NCBI GenBank assembly: GCA_021234155.1
Contig: JAJEKV010000014.1
Coordinates: 19,419,513-19,483,512 of the forward strand
Origin: Isoetes taiwanensis
Lineage: Eukaryota; Streptophyta; Lycopodiopsida; Isoetales; Isoetaceae
Length of the DNA: 64,000 bases
Direction: 5' to 3'
In this document: in pieces, positions 1 to 13,354 of the stretch
Numbering within the stretch: position 1 is the first letter of the stretch
Layout: each line of letters opens with the position of its first letter
Position numbers and translations under genes: made by a program
Notes under the pieces: model-generated
What the model saw: the letters and a program-made list of their open reading frames with translations, nothing else
Databases searched by the model: none
Told to the model about the DNA's origin: nothing

Positions 1-2
1 AT

Positions 3-1691
3 CACATACCTGATAGGCCATTTTGTCTGCTGCAATTTAAAAAGGAAATTACAATCTCCACTGATGAATTTTTCTCAGTACACAGGTTTGAGCTATTGAA
101 AGTGGACCCTGTCATCATCGAAAATTGTAAAAAGCTGATAATCAAAAGGGCTTACCTTCTGGCTAAGAAATTTGTGAAGGATAATAATCAAGCCAAGAAA
201 TTCCATATAATGGATAGGCATGTGGTTAAAAACATGGAATGGTTGGAAAAGAATGTGTATGTTGCTGGTGTTGACAAGGCAGCCAATAATCCATCTTTTA
301 TTTGTCCGAGATACATAAGAGAGGAAGCTCTTAAAAGGTTAAACAGTGATGATTTCCATAGGATTGAAAAGGAACCAATGGACATTATTAACAGCATTAA
401 AGTGGACATACAGGAGTTCTTAGGCAGTTGGACGTTGGATTCTATGGAACTTCCATATATTTTTGGAATATTCAAAGCACATAAAGGTACTTACAGATGG
501 ATTACAAGTGCACATGAATCTATTTTTTCCCATCTTGCCTCCTTGATTGCGGTTTGTCTCAACCTGTTTATTGAAATATGGCCTGCAGTTTGTGAAGAAA
601 AGTTAGCCATGGCTAATCTCTTTCAAAAAAATAAAATTAAGGCATCTTGGATAGTGCAATCTATATATGATGTTTCCTGTAATCTTCCTGAAAAGATTCA
701 CAATGTTTTTGTTGCTGACATTGCAAAATGCTATGAAAATATTCCTCTGGAAGGGGACGAAGGCATATGTCAAGTAATGGAAAAGGTTATTCAGCTGGTT
801 TGGAGATATCAGAACAGAAAGAATAGGAATAACAATGTATGGTACAAAGTTCTTGAAAATGGGCAAGTTATGGCTAGCTGGAAGAAATCCAAACCTGAAA
901 GTGACAAATGGATTTGTATTAAACAAGAATACTTTGTCAAAATGAATACATGGCTACTGCAGAATTGCTTTATTAGAATGGGCAATCAGATATGGAGGCA
1001 GGCAAAGGGGATTCCTATGGGATTCTCTTGCAGCCCTACTTGGTGTAACCTGTACTTAGCCTTCCTTGAGCTACAATTCATTTTGAAACTGATTAATATG
1101 AGCAAGTATAAGGAAGCTGAAGCTTTTGCAAATACTTTTAGATATATGGACGACTTGTTAGGCATTAACAATATGTTCATCAGAAAAGCTCTTGGTCTGG
1201 AGAAGAGTTCTTCTCTATCCCTCACTGTGTACAATTTGAATTTTCTAAAAATTGAGGACGAGACCACATACTGGGAGAATCACCTTGGAATGGATAATAT
1301 TGGCAGAAAAGTTAATTTCTTAAATATGAGCATTGAAGTCTTGAACCCTAAGCAGGGCATTTTTGAAACCTTTCATTATGACAAGCGGGATAAACTTCCA
1401 TTTCAGATTTCCAAATATGTTGATGCTAATGGATGCAGGCCGTATTTTTGGGCAAAAAATGTGATTATCTCGCAAATAATGCCGCTATTATATGTGCACA
1501 CGAATCCAGTGAGAGCAGCCAATGATCTGCAGCATTTGATACAGGCTTTTATAAAAAATGGATTCGCCAAGAGGGACATTGAGTTTACAGTGTACAAGAC
1601 ATTGAAGAATGGTGTTTTTCCTGGATTAAAATTTGACACCTCAAGCATTATTCAAATTATGAATGCAAACAGGTATGTTACTGAATCTTGA
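3..1691 (+). CDS. Penelope-like reverse transcriptase, 5' end outside window (element Y1)
   Basis: The frame is open from base 3, so the protein continues upstream of the window; at least 562 residues are visible. The first visible residues (HIPDRPF) align with the region before the RT core in the second copy at 17082. Visible Penelope-like (PLE) landmarks in order are a DKG-like segment (AGVDKAANNP), an HKG/RWI segment (FKAHKGTYRWITSAHE), motif A (VADIAKCYENIP), motif B' (GIPMGF) and the catalytic YMDD at 1143-1154. A C-terminal segment beginning VNFLNMSIEV resembles the PLE thumb region. No GIY-YIG endonuclease is visible. Its role would be target-primed reverse transcription of element RNA. 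It is clearly diverged from the 17-kb copy. Family assignment rests on motif order, and a neighbouring unnamed RT clade is possible. Confidence 0.75.
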   Translation, partial: HIPDRPFCLLQFKKEITISTDEFFSVHRFELLKVDPVIIENCKKLIIKRAYLLAKKFVKDNNQAKKFHIMDRHVVKNMEWLEKNVYVAGVDKAANNPSFICPRYIREEALKRLNSDDFHRIEKEPMDIINSIKVDIQEFLGSWTLDSMELPYIFGIFKAHKGTYRWITSAHESIFSHLASLIAVCLNLFIEIWPAVCEEKLAMANLFQKNKIKASWIVQSIYDVSCNLPEKIHNVFVADIAKCYENIPLEGDEGICQVMEKVIQLVWRYQNRKNRNNNVWYKVLENGQVMASWKKSKPESDKWICIKQEYFVKMNTWLLQNCFIRMGNQIWRQAKGIPMGFSCSPTWCNLYLAFLELQFILKLINMSKYKEAEAFANTFRYMDDLLGINNMFIRKALGLEKSSSLSLTVYNLNFLKIEDETTYWENHLGMDNIGRKVNFLNMSIEVLNPKQGIFETFHYDKRDKLPFQISKYVDANGCRPYFWAKNVIISQIMPLLYVHTNPVRAANDLQHLIQAFIKNGFAKRDIEFTVYKTLKNGVFPGLKFDTSSIIQIMNANRYVTES

Positions 1692-1733
1692 GATCTTTTG
1701 CAAAATATTTTGTGATTACTTAGTGGGCAGGGT

Positions 1734-1810
1734 GGGTCCCTAGTGATATAGGGACCCCCTGACCCTATATTACACTATGGACCTACTTCTGCCTTCCGGT
1801 AGGAGGTAGG
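1734..1810 (+). other. Two-hairpin 3' end of element Y1
   Basis: Hairpin A pairs GGGTCCCTA (1734-1742) with TAGGGACCC (1749-1757), a perfect 9-bp stem. Hairpin B pairs CCTAC (1782-1786) with GTAGG (1806-1810) and, inside it, CTGCC (1789-1793) with GGTAG (1798-1802) around a TTCC loop. The same layout follows the second RT at 19205-19285, with wobble changes that keep the pairing. It lies just after the RT stop codon and just before a TA-rich tail, so it is probably the 3' recognition structure of the element RNA. Confidence 0.6.
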
Positions 1811-1815
1811 GTTTT

Positions 1816-1848
1816 GCTATATATAAATATAAATATATATATATATAT
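1816..1848. repeat. TA-rich tail after Y1
   Basis: TATATAAATATAAATA-type simple sequence directly follows the Y1 hairpins. The other Y copy ends the same way. Confidence 0.7.
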
Positions 1849-2540
1849 CCAAATGCTTTGATTTGATGCACAAACTAGTATGGAAAAGTTGCAACATAGT
1901 TGCTTAAATTATTTGATCTCTGTAAGTTTTGACTATAGGTTTGTCTACACTGGAACATAAGCCACAGGACCACTAAATGGATTGGGATGGGACTTGGCCA
2001 TTTTGGTAAAATTTTACAGTATTTTTAATATTCCCAAACCTGGAAATTGACTGGAAGCAAATGGAGCACATATGACTGCAACTAACTGGTTGTAGCAGGT
2101 AACTTTGGCATAGTATTTGTCATTATAATATTAATGAAATGATTGAGCAGGCTCAAAATAATAAGACCTGAATGGTGCTACAGAACATTCCATATCTTGC
2201 ACAAATGAGAATACTGTGTAACCCCATCTATTGTGCATGGTTTTAATTCAGCTTGACAGGAAAACAAAGACAAGGGGAAACATGATATAAATGCTATTGG
2301 AACATTAGCCCCATTGATGAAGTTTTGAAACATATGTCATATTGGGTATAGGGTAAGGACATATGTTTGTTTTTGTTAGCCCAAGGAAATCATAAGCAAA
2401 ATAGTAATGAAAAATAACCTAATATCGTTAAACTTTTAGGGTTTCTATATTATTGACAGATAAGGCAGAAGCTTCTGGTTGCTCCTGATTTCACAGATCT
2501 TGATCTACGCTTCCATGATAACCATCCTATGGTTTTGAAA
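1849..2540. other. No gene seen; probable 5' region of X1
   Basis: AT-rich sequence without a convincing reading frame. It lies between the Y1 tail and the first-exon ORF of X1, so it is probably the 5' non-coding part of that unit. I could not align it to the monomers at 11077. Confidence 0.4.
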
Positions 2541-2684
2541 GGGTAAGTGGTCTATTTGACGGAAATATCCGCAACCACCTTGGCTCAGCATGCATGCAAA
2601 AAGGTATGTACATTCTTGAACGGATTGTTTGCTCTGTTACATGGCCGGAAAAGCAAAATCGGCGGAAAAAGGGTAGTATCTGGC

Positions 2685-2693
2685 TATATAAAG
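2685..2693 (+). promoter_or_regulatory. Candidate TATA box of X1
   Basis: TATATAAAG lies about 135 bases before the first-exon ATG at 2828. Supported only by sequence and position. Confidence 0.3.
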
Positions 2694-2827
2694 AGTGCTG
2701 GATTAATTTGCACAAGATGGGTTCTCTTATTGTTGCTGCTCGGCAGCCGCACTGATCAAGAATGCGGTCAGGCCATCTGAATTGAGTTTCCTAGATAAGA
2801 GCTCTTGCTATTGGGTTGTATACAGAA

Positions 2828-3192
2828 TGGGAAAGACTGAAGGAGTTACTAACAAGGGGAATACTAGAGCAAAGCTCCTTGATCTCATCAAAAGAGCTGG
2901 GATAGATCTGAATCACCATTGTAGAATGGAAGCAGAGTCCACTGCTCAACCCACTAAGCAGTTTCTTGAAAGGATTGTGGAGAGATACAAGCTTGATGCA
3001 CCTGTTCCTATACTAAGTCTTACTGCCAAGAAAACCACAGGAGTAAGTGGTGTCAAGAAATTCTTTCCTGCTATGGGTGATAGCTCCAACAATGAAGCGC
3101 CATGTCCTGACATCACCAGCATTGCGGATAGCCCTGAACAAGGGAACAACAATGAAGACCCTGACGATAGTCTACCTATCCAGCCTAACCAG
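2828..3192 (+). CDS. X-unit first-exon ORF (copy X1)
   Basis: An open exon of about 120 codons from ATG 2828 to a likely 5' splice site (CCTAACCAG|GTTTTG) at 3192/3193. It begins MGKTEG and contains a SAP/HeH-like helical segment (NTRAKLLDLIKRAGIDL) followed by QPTKQFLERIVERYKLD. It ends in an acidic stretch and the conserved junction PIQPNQ|V. The same pattern (TRAxLLxLIKxAGIDL, QPxKQxL, then PNR|V or LNQ|V before a GT) occurs in copies at 13009, 21266 and 9424-9098. That repetition supports a real exon. In the full element at 11-19 kb it would splice in phase 0 to ORF1. Its function is unknown; DNA or RNA binding is a guess from the SAP-like helices. Confidence 0.5.
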
Positions 3193-4229
3193 GTTTTGTA
3201 TATTTTCTTAAAAAGTATTGGTATAGTGAAAATTATGTTTAGCTAGCTTGTATTCTTGAAATAACAATGAAATCGAGCTGCATGGAGTAGTAATGAAACA
3301 AAATAGAGGATGGGCTACCATATTTGCTCCAATGAAGGAACATAATCACAAAACCATCTACTCTGCTGTTAGCTATGGTTTCACATGATTGATTCTTTGT
3401 TTAAATGATGGATTCAGTTCTTATTTGTATAATAAACATGATATATTGTTAAGAATTCCGTTTCTGCTGTAAAAATAGGGCCGCAGCAGTTGGGTACATT
3501 AATTAAATAGGCTCTTAAGTACCTTTTGCATCTTGATTTTATGACAGACCTGAATAAATCATTGATAGCTGTGGCATCTTTTCTGTACAGTATGCTTAAA
3601 TTAATTTATTACTATTTCATTATGTTTGGTGAAGGGCGAAGAGCCGAGTAAAACACCAGCTTACCTGTTAACCCTCTCCTCGTTACCATGTTCTTTGCTA
3701 ACGTTGGTCTGGTTGGTTACAGGTAACCCGTTTTACTCCTCCAAATTCCACTTGATTTGGTTTGAATGCAAATGGGAAGTCTGCTACGAACAATGCAGAA
3801 GAATATTTTTTCACATTTTGGTCTATAACATTATTATTGTCTTGTGCTTGAACTGGTAAGCAATATTTCAAATAGATGACTATATAGGAAACTGGGTAAA
3901 GAGATGCTGGTTTTCCTACTTAAGGTATAAAGGGATATCATGGAATTATGTTTCTTGATCTGGTTGATATCATCTGGAAATATTTTGGTTAATCGAGTAA
4001 TTGAATTTCCTATGAATTCTCATGCATACTGCTGAATAGTTCTAGATTATGTGAAAATGGCTAAATTAGGCTTTAACAGAAAAGTGAAAAAGAATATTGG
4101 CTTTTGGAGCTACTAAGTTTCTAAGAAAATGGTAACCAATGAATCAAAGTAATAATAAATGGATATGTTTTGAAAAACTGGCTTGGCATTTGCTAAAATC
4201 AGAGTATATGTTGGCCTTTATTCTCTTAG
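3193..4229 (+). other. Downstream non-coding part of X1
   Basis: This stretch corresponds to intron 1 of the full element. It contains a block (about 3620-3790) conserved with 13580-13760, including TTACAG|GTAAC and a CTCCAAATT segment. No confident coding exon is present. Confidence 0.4.
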
Positions 4230-4598
<369 letters not shown>

Positions 4599-4720
4599 CC
4601 GAAGCCTTTCCGTTCCCAGAACGTACAGACCATTCCCTTGGCCTTAAACATAAAGCTTAAAGCCAAAGAGAACTTATCAGTCCCTAGTCAAACTAGGGGA
4701 GCCTTAGGAACCAATATCTT
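4599..4720 (-). ncRNA. Structured 3'-end motif of a minus-strand X unit (X4)
   Basis: Read on the minus strand, hairpin 1 is CCCTAGT/ACTAGGG (4692-4698 with 4682-4688, loop of 3). GGGACTGATAA follows. Hairpin 2 is a 12-bp stem (4657-4668 with 4636-4647, G-T wobbles allowed). Hairpin 3 is CGTTC/GAACG (4619-4623 with 4611-4615) with a TGG loop. The order, the ACTGATAA joint and the TGG loop match the copy at 14735, but the stems are different sequences. The end abuts the microsatellite at 4598. Confidence 0.6.
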
Positions 4721-7552
<2,832 letters not shown>

Positions 7553-9097
7553 CAGCCTTATAGAGGTGCCATGTAGTCTGGTTTACACAATAAATCAATC
7601 AAGCAAGGAGATTAAAGTTTCAAAAAACTTAGACCATTCACAGAAACATTATCCAAAAGACGTTGTAGAGTCATGCACATGTCCCCTTTTTTTTGTTGAC
7701 TTTAATTAAAGAATCGTTAATGCCTAGTACCATCCCGTGTTCCATAATCTAAAATATTCTAGGAAGTCTGTACCATGTTCTTTATGCAATGCATGAGTGC
7801 ATTTCCAATAAGTTTTAGACAGACCATTTTCTTAAAAAATTGTTGACAAATGTAATACTAATTCGGCAAAAAATATTCACCCGGATCATATCATAGCAAA
7901 CAAAGAATGATGATGGCGATTTCCCCTCTTGATTTTTTTCGAAAAGAACAATGCATAATGAGTATAATGGACCAGCAGAGAATAGCATGATCATTAGTTA
8001 TGAAACCAAACTTTTCAAAAATGTTTTTTCATTAATATAATGCTTATAATCAAAGCTTGTTATCAAAAAAACTGTTATGCAGCCAGAGATCAATAAGGTA
8101 CTTTCGGTTTTAGAAACACATATATGCATAGTTATGCTTAAAAAAAAGCTGTTAAACTTCCTCAACCAAAGCGGATAAAAACTCTGCCTCAATAAGTTCA
8201 AATTTATTTGCCTTATATTGCATCTGCTTTGCCAATCAAAATCAGGGTAGAGATAGAACCTGAAAATCTTATAGACGACTTTTTGTTCAAGAAATTTCAT
8301 ATCCTTTTTAACTGCTAAAACATTACTGAACCAAAAGTATTTGCAGTTGACACACTGCTCCGAGTGCTTCATGCAATCAACAACTTGAGAGTAAGTAGAT
8401 GAGATCCCGGTTACCTGCAGTAGAACCAGAGCAAGTTAGCCTTCAAACAGGGTAAAATGCTAAGCTACTAGCAGGTAAGCTAAAGAATCTCATGGCTTTT
8501 CGCCCTTCAACTTTAAATCACTAATATGTCAAGTACAAATCTAAAGAGATGGAAAAACAGTGAATAAGATAAAGCTGAACCACTTCCTTTTGCTGTTTAT
8601 TCTCATGTTCCAGCAGACGTGTAAAATCATAAATGCAAAAGAGATAAGAGAACTTCCTGCATGGTTTTCAACCAGACCAATAACAGAGCAGAGCAGGTTA
8701 TTTATTTATTCGTTGCTCAACCACAGTAAAAACTCAGCAAACCCACAGAGCAGCCAAGAACTTTGAAACATAGATGACCTGAATACCACAATACAAGATA
8801 TTTGTGGCCTTTTTCCTGTATTCAAGGCTGCTCCTGAACCAAATAATATTGCTAACTTAAAGCAGAGAGAAAAAAAGAAGGCAAAAGAGATAGTAAACTT
8901 CCTGTGAGATAATCCACGCATTGGTATAGTTGGAGATAAGCCCTGATGCCGTTTAGACTGTATAGGCTGAGTTCTATATGCATCATAAGACATTAAGCCT
9001 AAATAATGCATGCATGTTTGCTTTTAGATTACCCTCCCATTCATTTTTTGTTTGTTCATCTGTTTTAATGTGATATAAGCAGAATACTCAAATAAAC
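7553..9097 (-). other. Downstream non-coding part of X3
   Basis: Lies between the exon-1 splice site at 9097 and the 3' motif, equivalent to intron 1 of the full element. No reading frame here is convincing on either strand. Confidence 0.35.
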
Positions 9098-9424
9098 CTG
9101 ATTTAGTGGCACGCCATCTTCCTCCAGAAATTCGTCATCCTCAGCAGCTAGATTAATGCTGCTTCTAGCATTTGTATTTGCAGGCAAAGTGCTTTTCCCA
9201 GCAATTACAAGGCGACAGGCCTCAATACTGGATCCTGGGCGTTTTCCCAGCAAAGGCTTCTTAGTTATGTTGATGTTGATTCCAGCCTGCCTAGCCATAT
9301 CTTCCAAAACAGATTTCTTGATGGCTATCCCGTCATTTTTACAATCAATCCCCTTCTCCCTCAGCATGCAGATGATATCTGCCTTAGTGGGCTTCACATT
9401 GCTGGAGCCTTCAGGCCTTGTCAT
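9098..9424 (-). CDS. X-unit first-exon ORF (copy X3, minus strand)
   Basis: Starts at ATG (complement of 9422-9424, MTRPEGSSN); the frame is also open upstream. It contains a SAP-like segment (TKADIICMLREKGIDC), then SVLEDMARQAGININ, a basic patch (KKPLLGKRPGS) and an acidic end (AAEDDEFLEEDG). It finishes at LNQ|GT, the same junction as in the other X copies. The amino-acid match is weaker than between 2828 and 13009, so this is a diverged family member. It may splice downstream or end by readthrough to YLSILLISH. Function unknown. Confidence 0.4.
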
Positions 9425-9571
9425 TCTATCAGATTGTGAAAATAGAAGGATGGTATGTCCGCTGAGCTTTGCCTCCTTTCTGTGAATCACTGTGCAACAT
9501 ATGTAGCAAAGGGGCTTTCCCATATTAATGCAAAATCGTACAGTTAGATCAATGCTCAGCCTTATCGTCAT

Positions 9572-11029
9572 ATAGTTATCGCCATACGATAATTAAATAA
9601 ATAAATCTTCAAGGATCTCGGACTAGGTTAGGCAATGCATTTTTCCATCTAAAGGAAGCCGTAATATAGAATATAGTGAATCCTTCCGGCCCATTAAGGT
9701 TCAAGTGTGAAGCCGAGATAGATTTAGATGCACTTCACATGCTTTTTGACAGTAATAGTACCCTTTCTGCAGACTCAAAAGCTATTTCTTCGATTCAAAA
9801 GGATCCCGGGCACATCAAATAGGTTATCTAATTTTCGGCCTTCATCATTTCCATATGAGAATACAGGGGTCATTTCAGTATTGTTTTAGCAATGGGTCGT
9901 AGCCTAAGATACTGAGAAAAACTTGAAACTGGCAAACGTACCTTATTCATCAGCTTAAGCATGCCATTTGAGGAGGCCGTCCACTTGATTAGTGTTGGGG
10001 TGAGGTCTTACCAAACCTCGACCGCCATTTTCCCTTCTGTTGTATAGACCCTAATGCAGAATAACCTAAACCATCGTGATCACTAGGGTTCTGGTGCCTC
10101 CAGAATTTTATAATGTATGTAAGTAAACCCATGCCAAATAATAACTTCACATAATCGTATTCACTATTACTGGATTTAGAGTTACCTCTACTTTTAGCTA
10201 TGGTCAGTATAGTCCATGGTGGAGTTAAAATGTCAGCAAATCCCCCATGTAAGAAGGCCCTCTATGCCAGAGAATAAATGCAAATTATCCTTTTATAATT
10301 CATAGGCCCTTATAGCTCATTATGCTAATTAATGCTGCTTGATAGAAATATCCACGTGCAACCTTCCTTTTTTCCTTTCATGGCCTTAGGAATAATTTAA
10401 GTGGAAACAATGGACTTGCAATAATGCCATAACATGTTGTATTTAAGTGGATAATATCCAATACTTCGGGTGCAATTTTGGTGTGCCTATAGTGCCCCAA
10501 AACCTAAGTCCAGTATTCCCTAAGGCTTACCACATGTGTAAGTGTGTAAACATGTCTTTATTTTAGCCATATCTAGAGATCACCACTATTTCATGTATTT
10601 TTTATGCTTTGCCATCATATATCCCCTTGGTGCATATATTTTACCCTGCCTATCCAGCTTGTACATAAAGCGTGCCCACATAATCCCATTCATCTTTCTA
10701 TATTGAAATGCCCAATATCCAGCATTAAAGTGCACACTTGTGCCTAATATAATGTCATGTCAATACAATCTATTCGCCTAAGTGACATGAACTAGTGGTG
10801 GATGTTACCCTATGATGGTCAACAAATGTTTTGCATTCCAGTGCTAAATCTCCCCATTTTAGATATTCATGGAAGCAAGCTTTCTGTTTTTACCAATATC
10901 AACCCCTTAGATGTGGCAAAATAGCAAAATTAGATTCCCTAGATTGGAAAGCCAACATAAAGTTGTGCAGGCCGGCACCCAGCACCTCATAGATCATATT
11001 CAATGCCAAAGGCAGCCATTTGAATATAT
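9572..11029. other. No gene seen
   Basis: AT-rich intergenic sequence without a supported feature. It probably includes the 5' part of X3 and unique DNA before the X0 block. Confidence 0.5.
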
Positions 11030-11076
11030 ATGTATATAGATATATATATAGATATAGATATATATATATATATCCC

Positions 11077-12250
11077 GCCATAACGCTAGTACAACTGTCC
11101 CTGGCCCTACGTATTTCATTCTAGGATTAGAGGCTGCTCCCGCCTCTATGTCTGGTTTTTATTCTCTTGTTGGGGGATACCTAATTTACCCCAATATTGT
11201 ATTTCATGTTGCGTCTCTAGTGGCTCACATACGTGTAAGACCCTCTGCTGGCCTAATTATAGCTTTTCTACATGATACTTATGCTTTGAAATTGTGCTGA
11301 GGTTCCGGACCAGTGCTGTATCTTCTTAAGGTAGATGTTGTACACCTCTTGAGCACATCTGTAGACCCCTCCTATGTGTTGCTCCACATTTAAACATGCT
11401 GGACTCTATGGGCATACTTGTGAACTATGGGCTTAACACTAAACTATTTTTACCATTTTGCATGTCTGACTGAATAGCTTGCTGCTCACCGCTCACGCCT
11501 CTATTTATTCTCTTGAAGGGGATACCTAATTTACCCTAATATTGTATTTCATGTTAGGTCTATTGCGGCTCACATATGTATAAGACCCTCTGCTGGTCTA
11601 TATTATAGTTTGTCTACATGACACCTAGGCTTTGAAACTATGCTTATGTTTCTGACCAGCATTGTCTCTTCTTAATGTAGATGGGTACACCTCTTGAACT
11701 CCTTTGTAGACCCCTCCTATGTATTGCTCTACATTTAACGCCATAACGCTAGTACCACTGTCCCCTGCCCTATGATCAGTCAAGTATAGATGTATAACTC
11801 CAACCTTTACTTTAAGTGCATCACGCTATGGTGTTTGCTTCCATCCCACCTTTACCTTGTAGGCACTATGGGCATACTTATTGTGCACTATGGTTTAAAG
11901 TCTAAACTATTAAGTTGACCTTTTTGCATTGCTGACAGAGGAGTCGGCTGCTCCTGCCTTTAATTTTAGTTTTAATTCTCCAGATGGTGATACTGCATTT
12001 ACCCCAATATTGTATTCCATGGTGGGTCTAAAGTGGCTCACACATTTGTAACACCTTTTGTGGGTCTATAGCATAATTTATCAACATGGCATTTGGGCTT
12101 TGATAATGTGCTTATGTACTATTTATTAGCGCTGTAACTTGCCAATATCGATGGGTGCTCCTCTTGAAACCATGTGTTAACCCCTCCTAGGTGCTGCTTA
12201 GCATTTTAACATGCTTGGACAAAATTTGCCTGAACTGGAACCAATCTTAT
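11077..12250 (+). repeat. Three diverged tandem 5' monomers in X0
   Basis: Three related segments carry ATTCTC...GGGGATACC...TTTACCCCAATATTGTATT...GGCTCACA...CCCCTCCTA in the same order, anchored at 11161, 11507 and 11975 (spacings 346 and 468). GCCATAACGCTAGTAC recurs at 11078 and about 11741. They lie upstream of the coding exon, like the promoter monomers of some LINE families. The same three are present in X2 from 19329. Confidence 0.65.
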
Positions 12251-13008
12251 TCCCTGAGCCTTATCGCTCTTGTTATTTACTATTTTAAAATCCTCATATC
12301 GTAGGATTGGGGCTGTATTTATGCATGGCCTTACCATTTTCTATAGTCACCTTTTCCTTTATGGGGTACAAGTGGCATACAAGTCTGCCCTTGTTACCAT
12401 TATGGTGCATCCCCCTGACATAACATTTTTTGAGACCTGGTACTTGGTAATCGCGTAACAGTTCTTTCTTCGTAAGAATAATCTATTAAATGCAACTGTT
12501 ATGGTTTTATTTCGTATAAAGGTTTTTTTTGTATTATGGCATTTTTTCGTAAGTGACCATTGTTGACAATATGGACCATATTTCGTGGCCTGGTCTGCAA
12601 ACCCTTGGTCTGCGCTAACCTAATGCTACAACATATGTTGACCTAATAATCTTCTGATATCGCTTCTCGAATCTTCGGCGCCATTGCCATATGCAATCAT
12701 GTTTGGAACTGCCGCTCTATGGCTGCTGAGGAGATCGGATTGCATAGAAATCTGTTTGTACGGTGTATTTCTTCTCCGGGCCGGGCTATGTTCTTTGGTA
12801 AACCAGTACAGAATGCAACACCTCCTGCTTTGGCTTAAGCCTTTCCCGCATTTTACTAAATTTAGATGGCAATGTCTTGGCTTAGATGGCAATTTTTTAG
12901 CTTTATATGCCCATATGGAACACTTTAGTTTGCATTCCTAAGACTCTGTTAAGCCCCTATCTTTAACTGCGCCATACTGCGGCAACAGAGTCTCCAAGAC
13001 ATCAAGAA

Positions 13009-13354
13009 ATGACGGGCGGTAAGAATGATGATAAGCCCGCACTAGGGCTTATCTCTTAAATTTGATCAAGAGTCTTGGCATTGATCTTGCACCTATTTGC
13101 AAAATGGAGAATGAAGTCGTTGCTTTCGACCATCCAAGCAATTGCTAATGAAGGTGGTTGCTAAATACCAATTTGGATTTGCCTCCTTCTAAGCCTAGCT
13201 CGGGATCAAGAGATTTATCTCTCAAAGTGGTGATGGATCCAGCAAAGATGGTCCAGATGCAATCTCTGCTAGCAGAATGGATGCTGTAGAAACGAAGGCA
13301 GACAACAACTTCACTGATGACGAATTTGATGACATCGACATTCAGCCTAATCGG
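13009..13354 (+). pseudogene. First exon of full Penelope-like element, frame-damaged (X0)
   Basis: ATG at 13009, exon end at CCTAATCGG|GTTTTT (13354/13355). Homologous to the ORF at 2828: a TRAYLLNLIKSAGIDL segment, then KQLLMKVVAKY, then acidic FDDIDIQPNR. Small insertions and deletions break the frame near 13040 and 13125. The X2 copy at 21266 is broken at partly different places, so the parent frame was probably open. Joined in phase 0 to exon 2 at 15062, it would supply the N terminus of ORF1. Confidence 0.5.

Noticed and set aside
55-95. CTGATGA at 61-67 as a hammerhead ribozyme core
   Set aside because: It lies inside the RT reading frame and no GAAA core or flanking stems of the right arrangement were found.
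12270-12458. 62-aa frame conserved with 20527-20715
   Set aside because: Identical only because the whole X block is duplicated; no homology or codon evidence.
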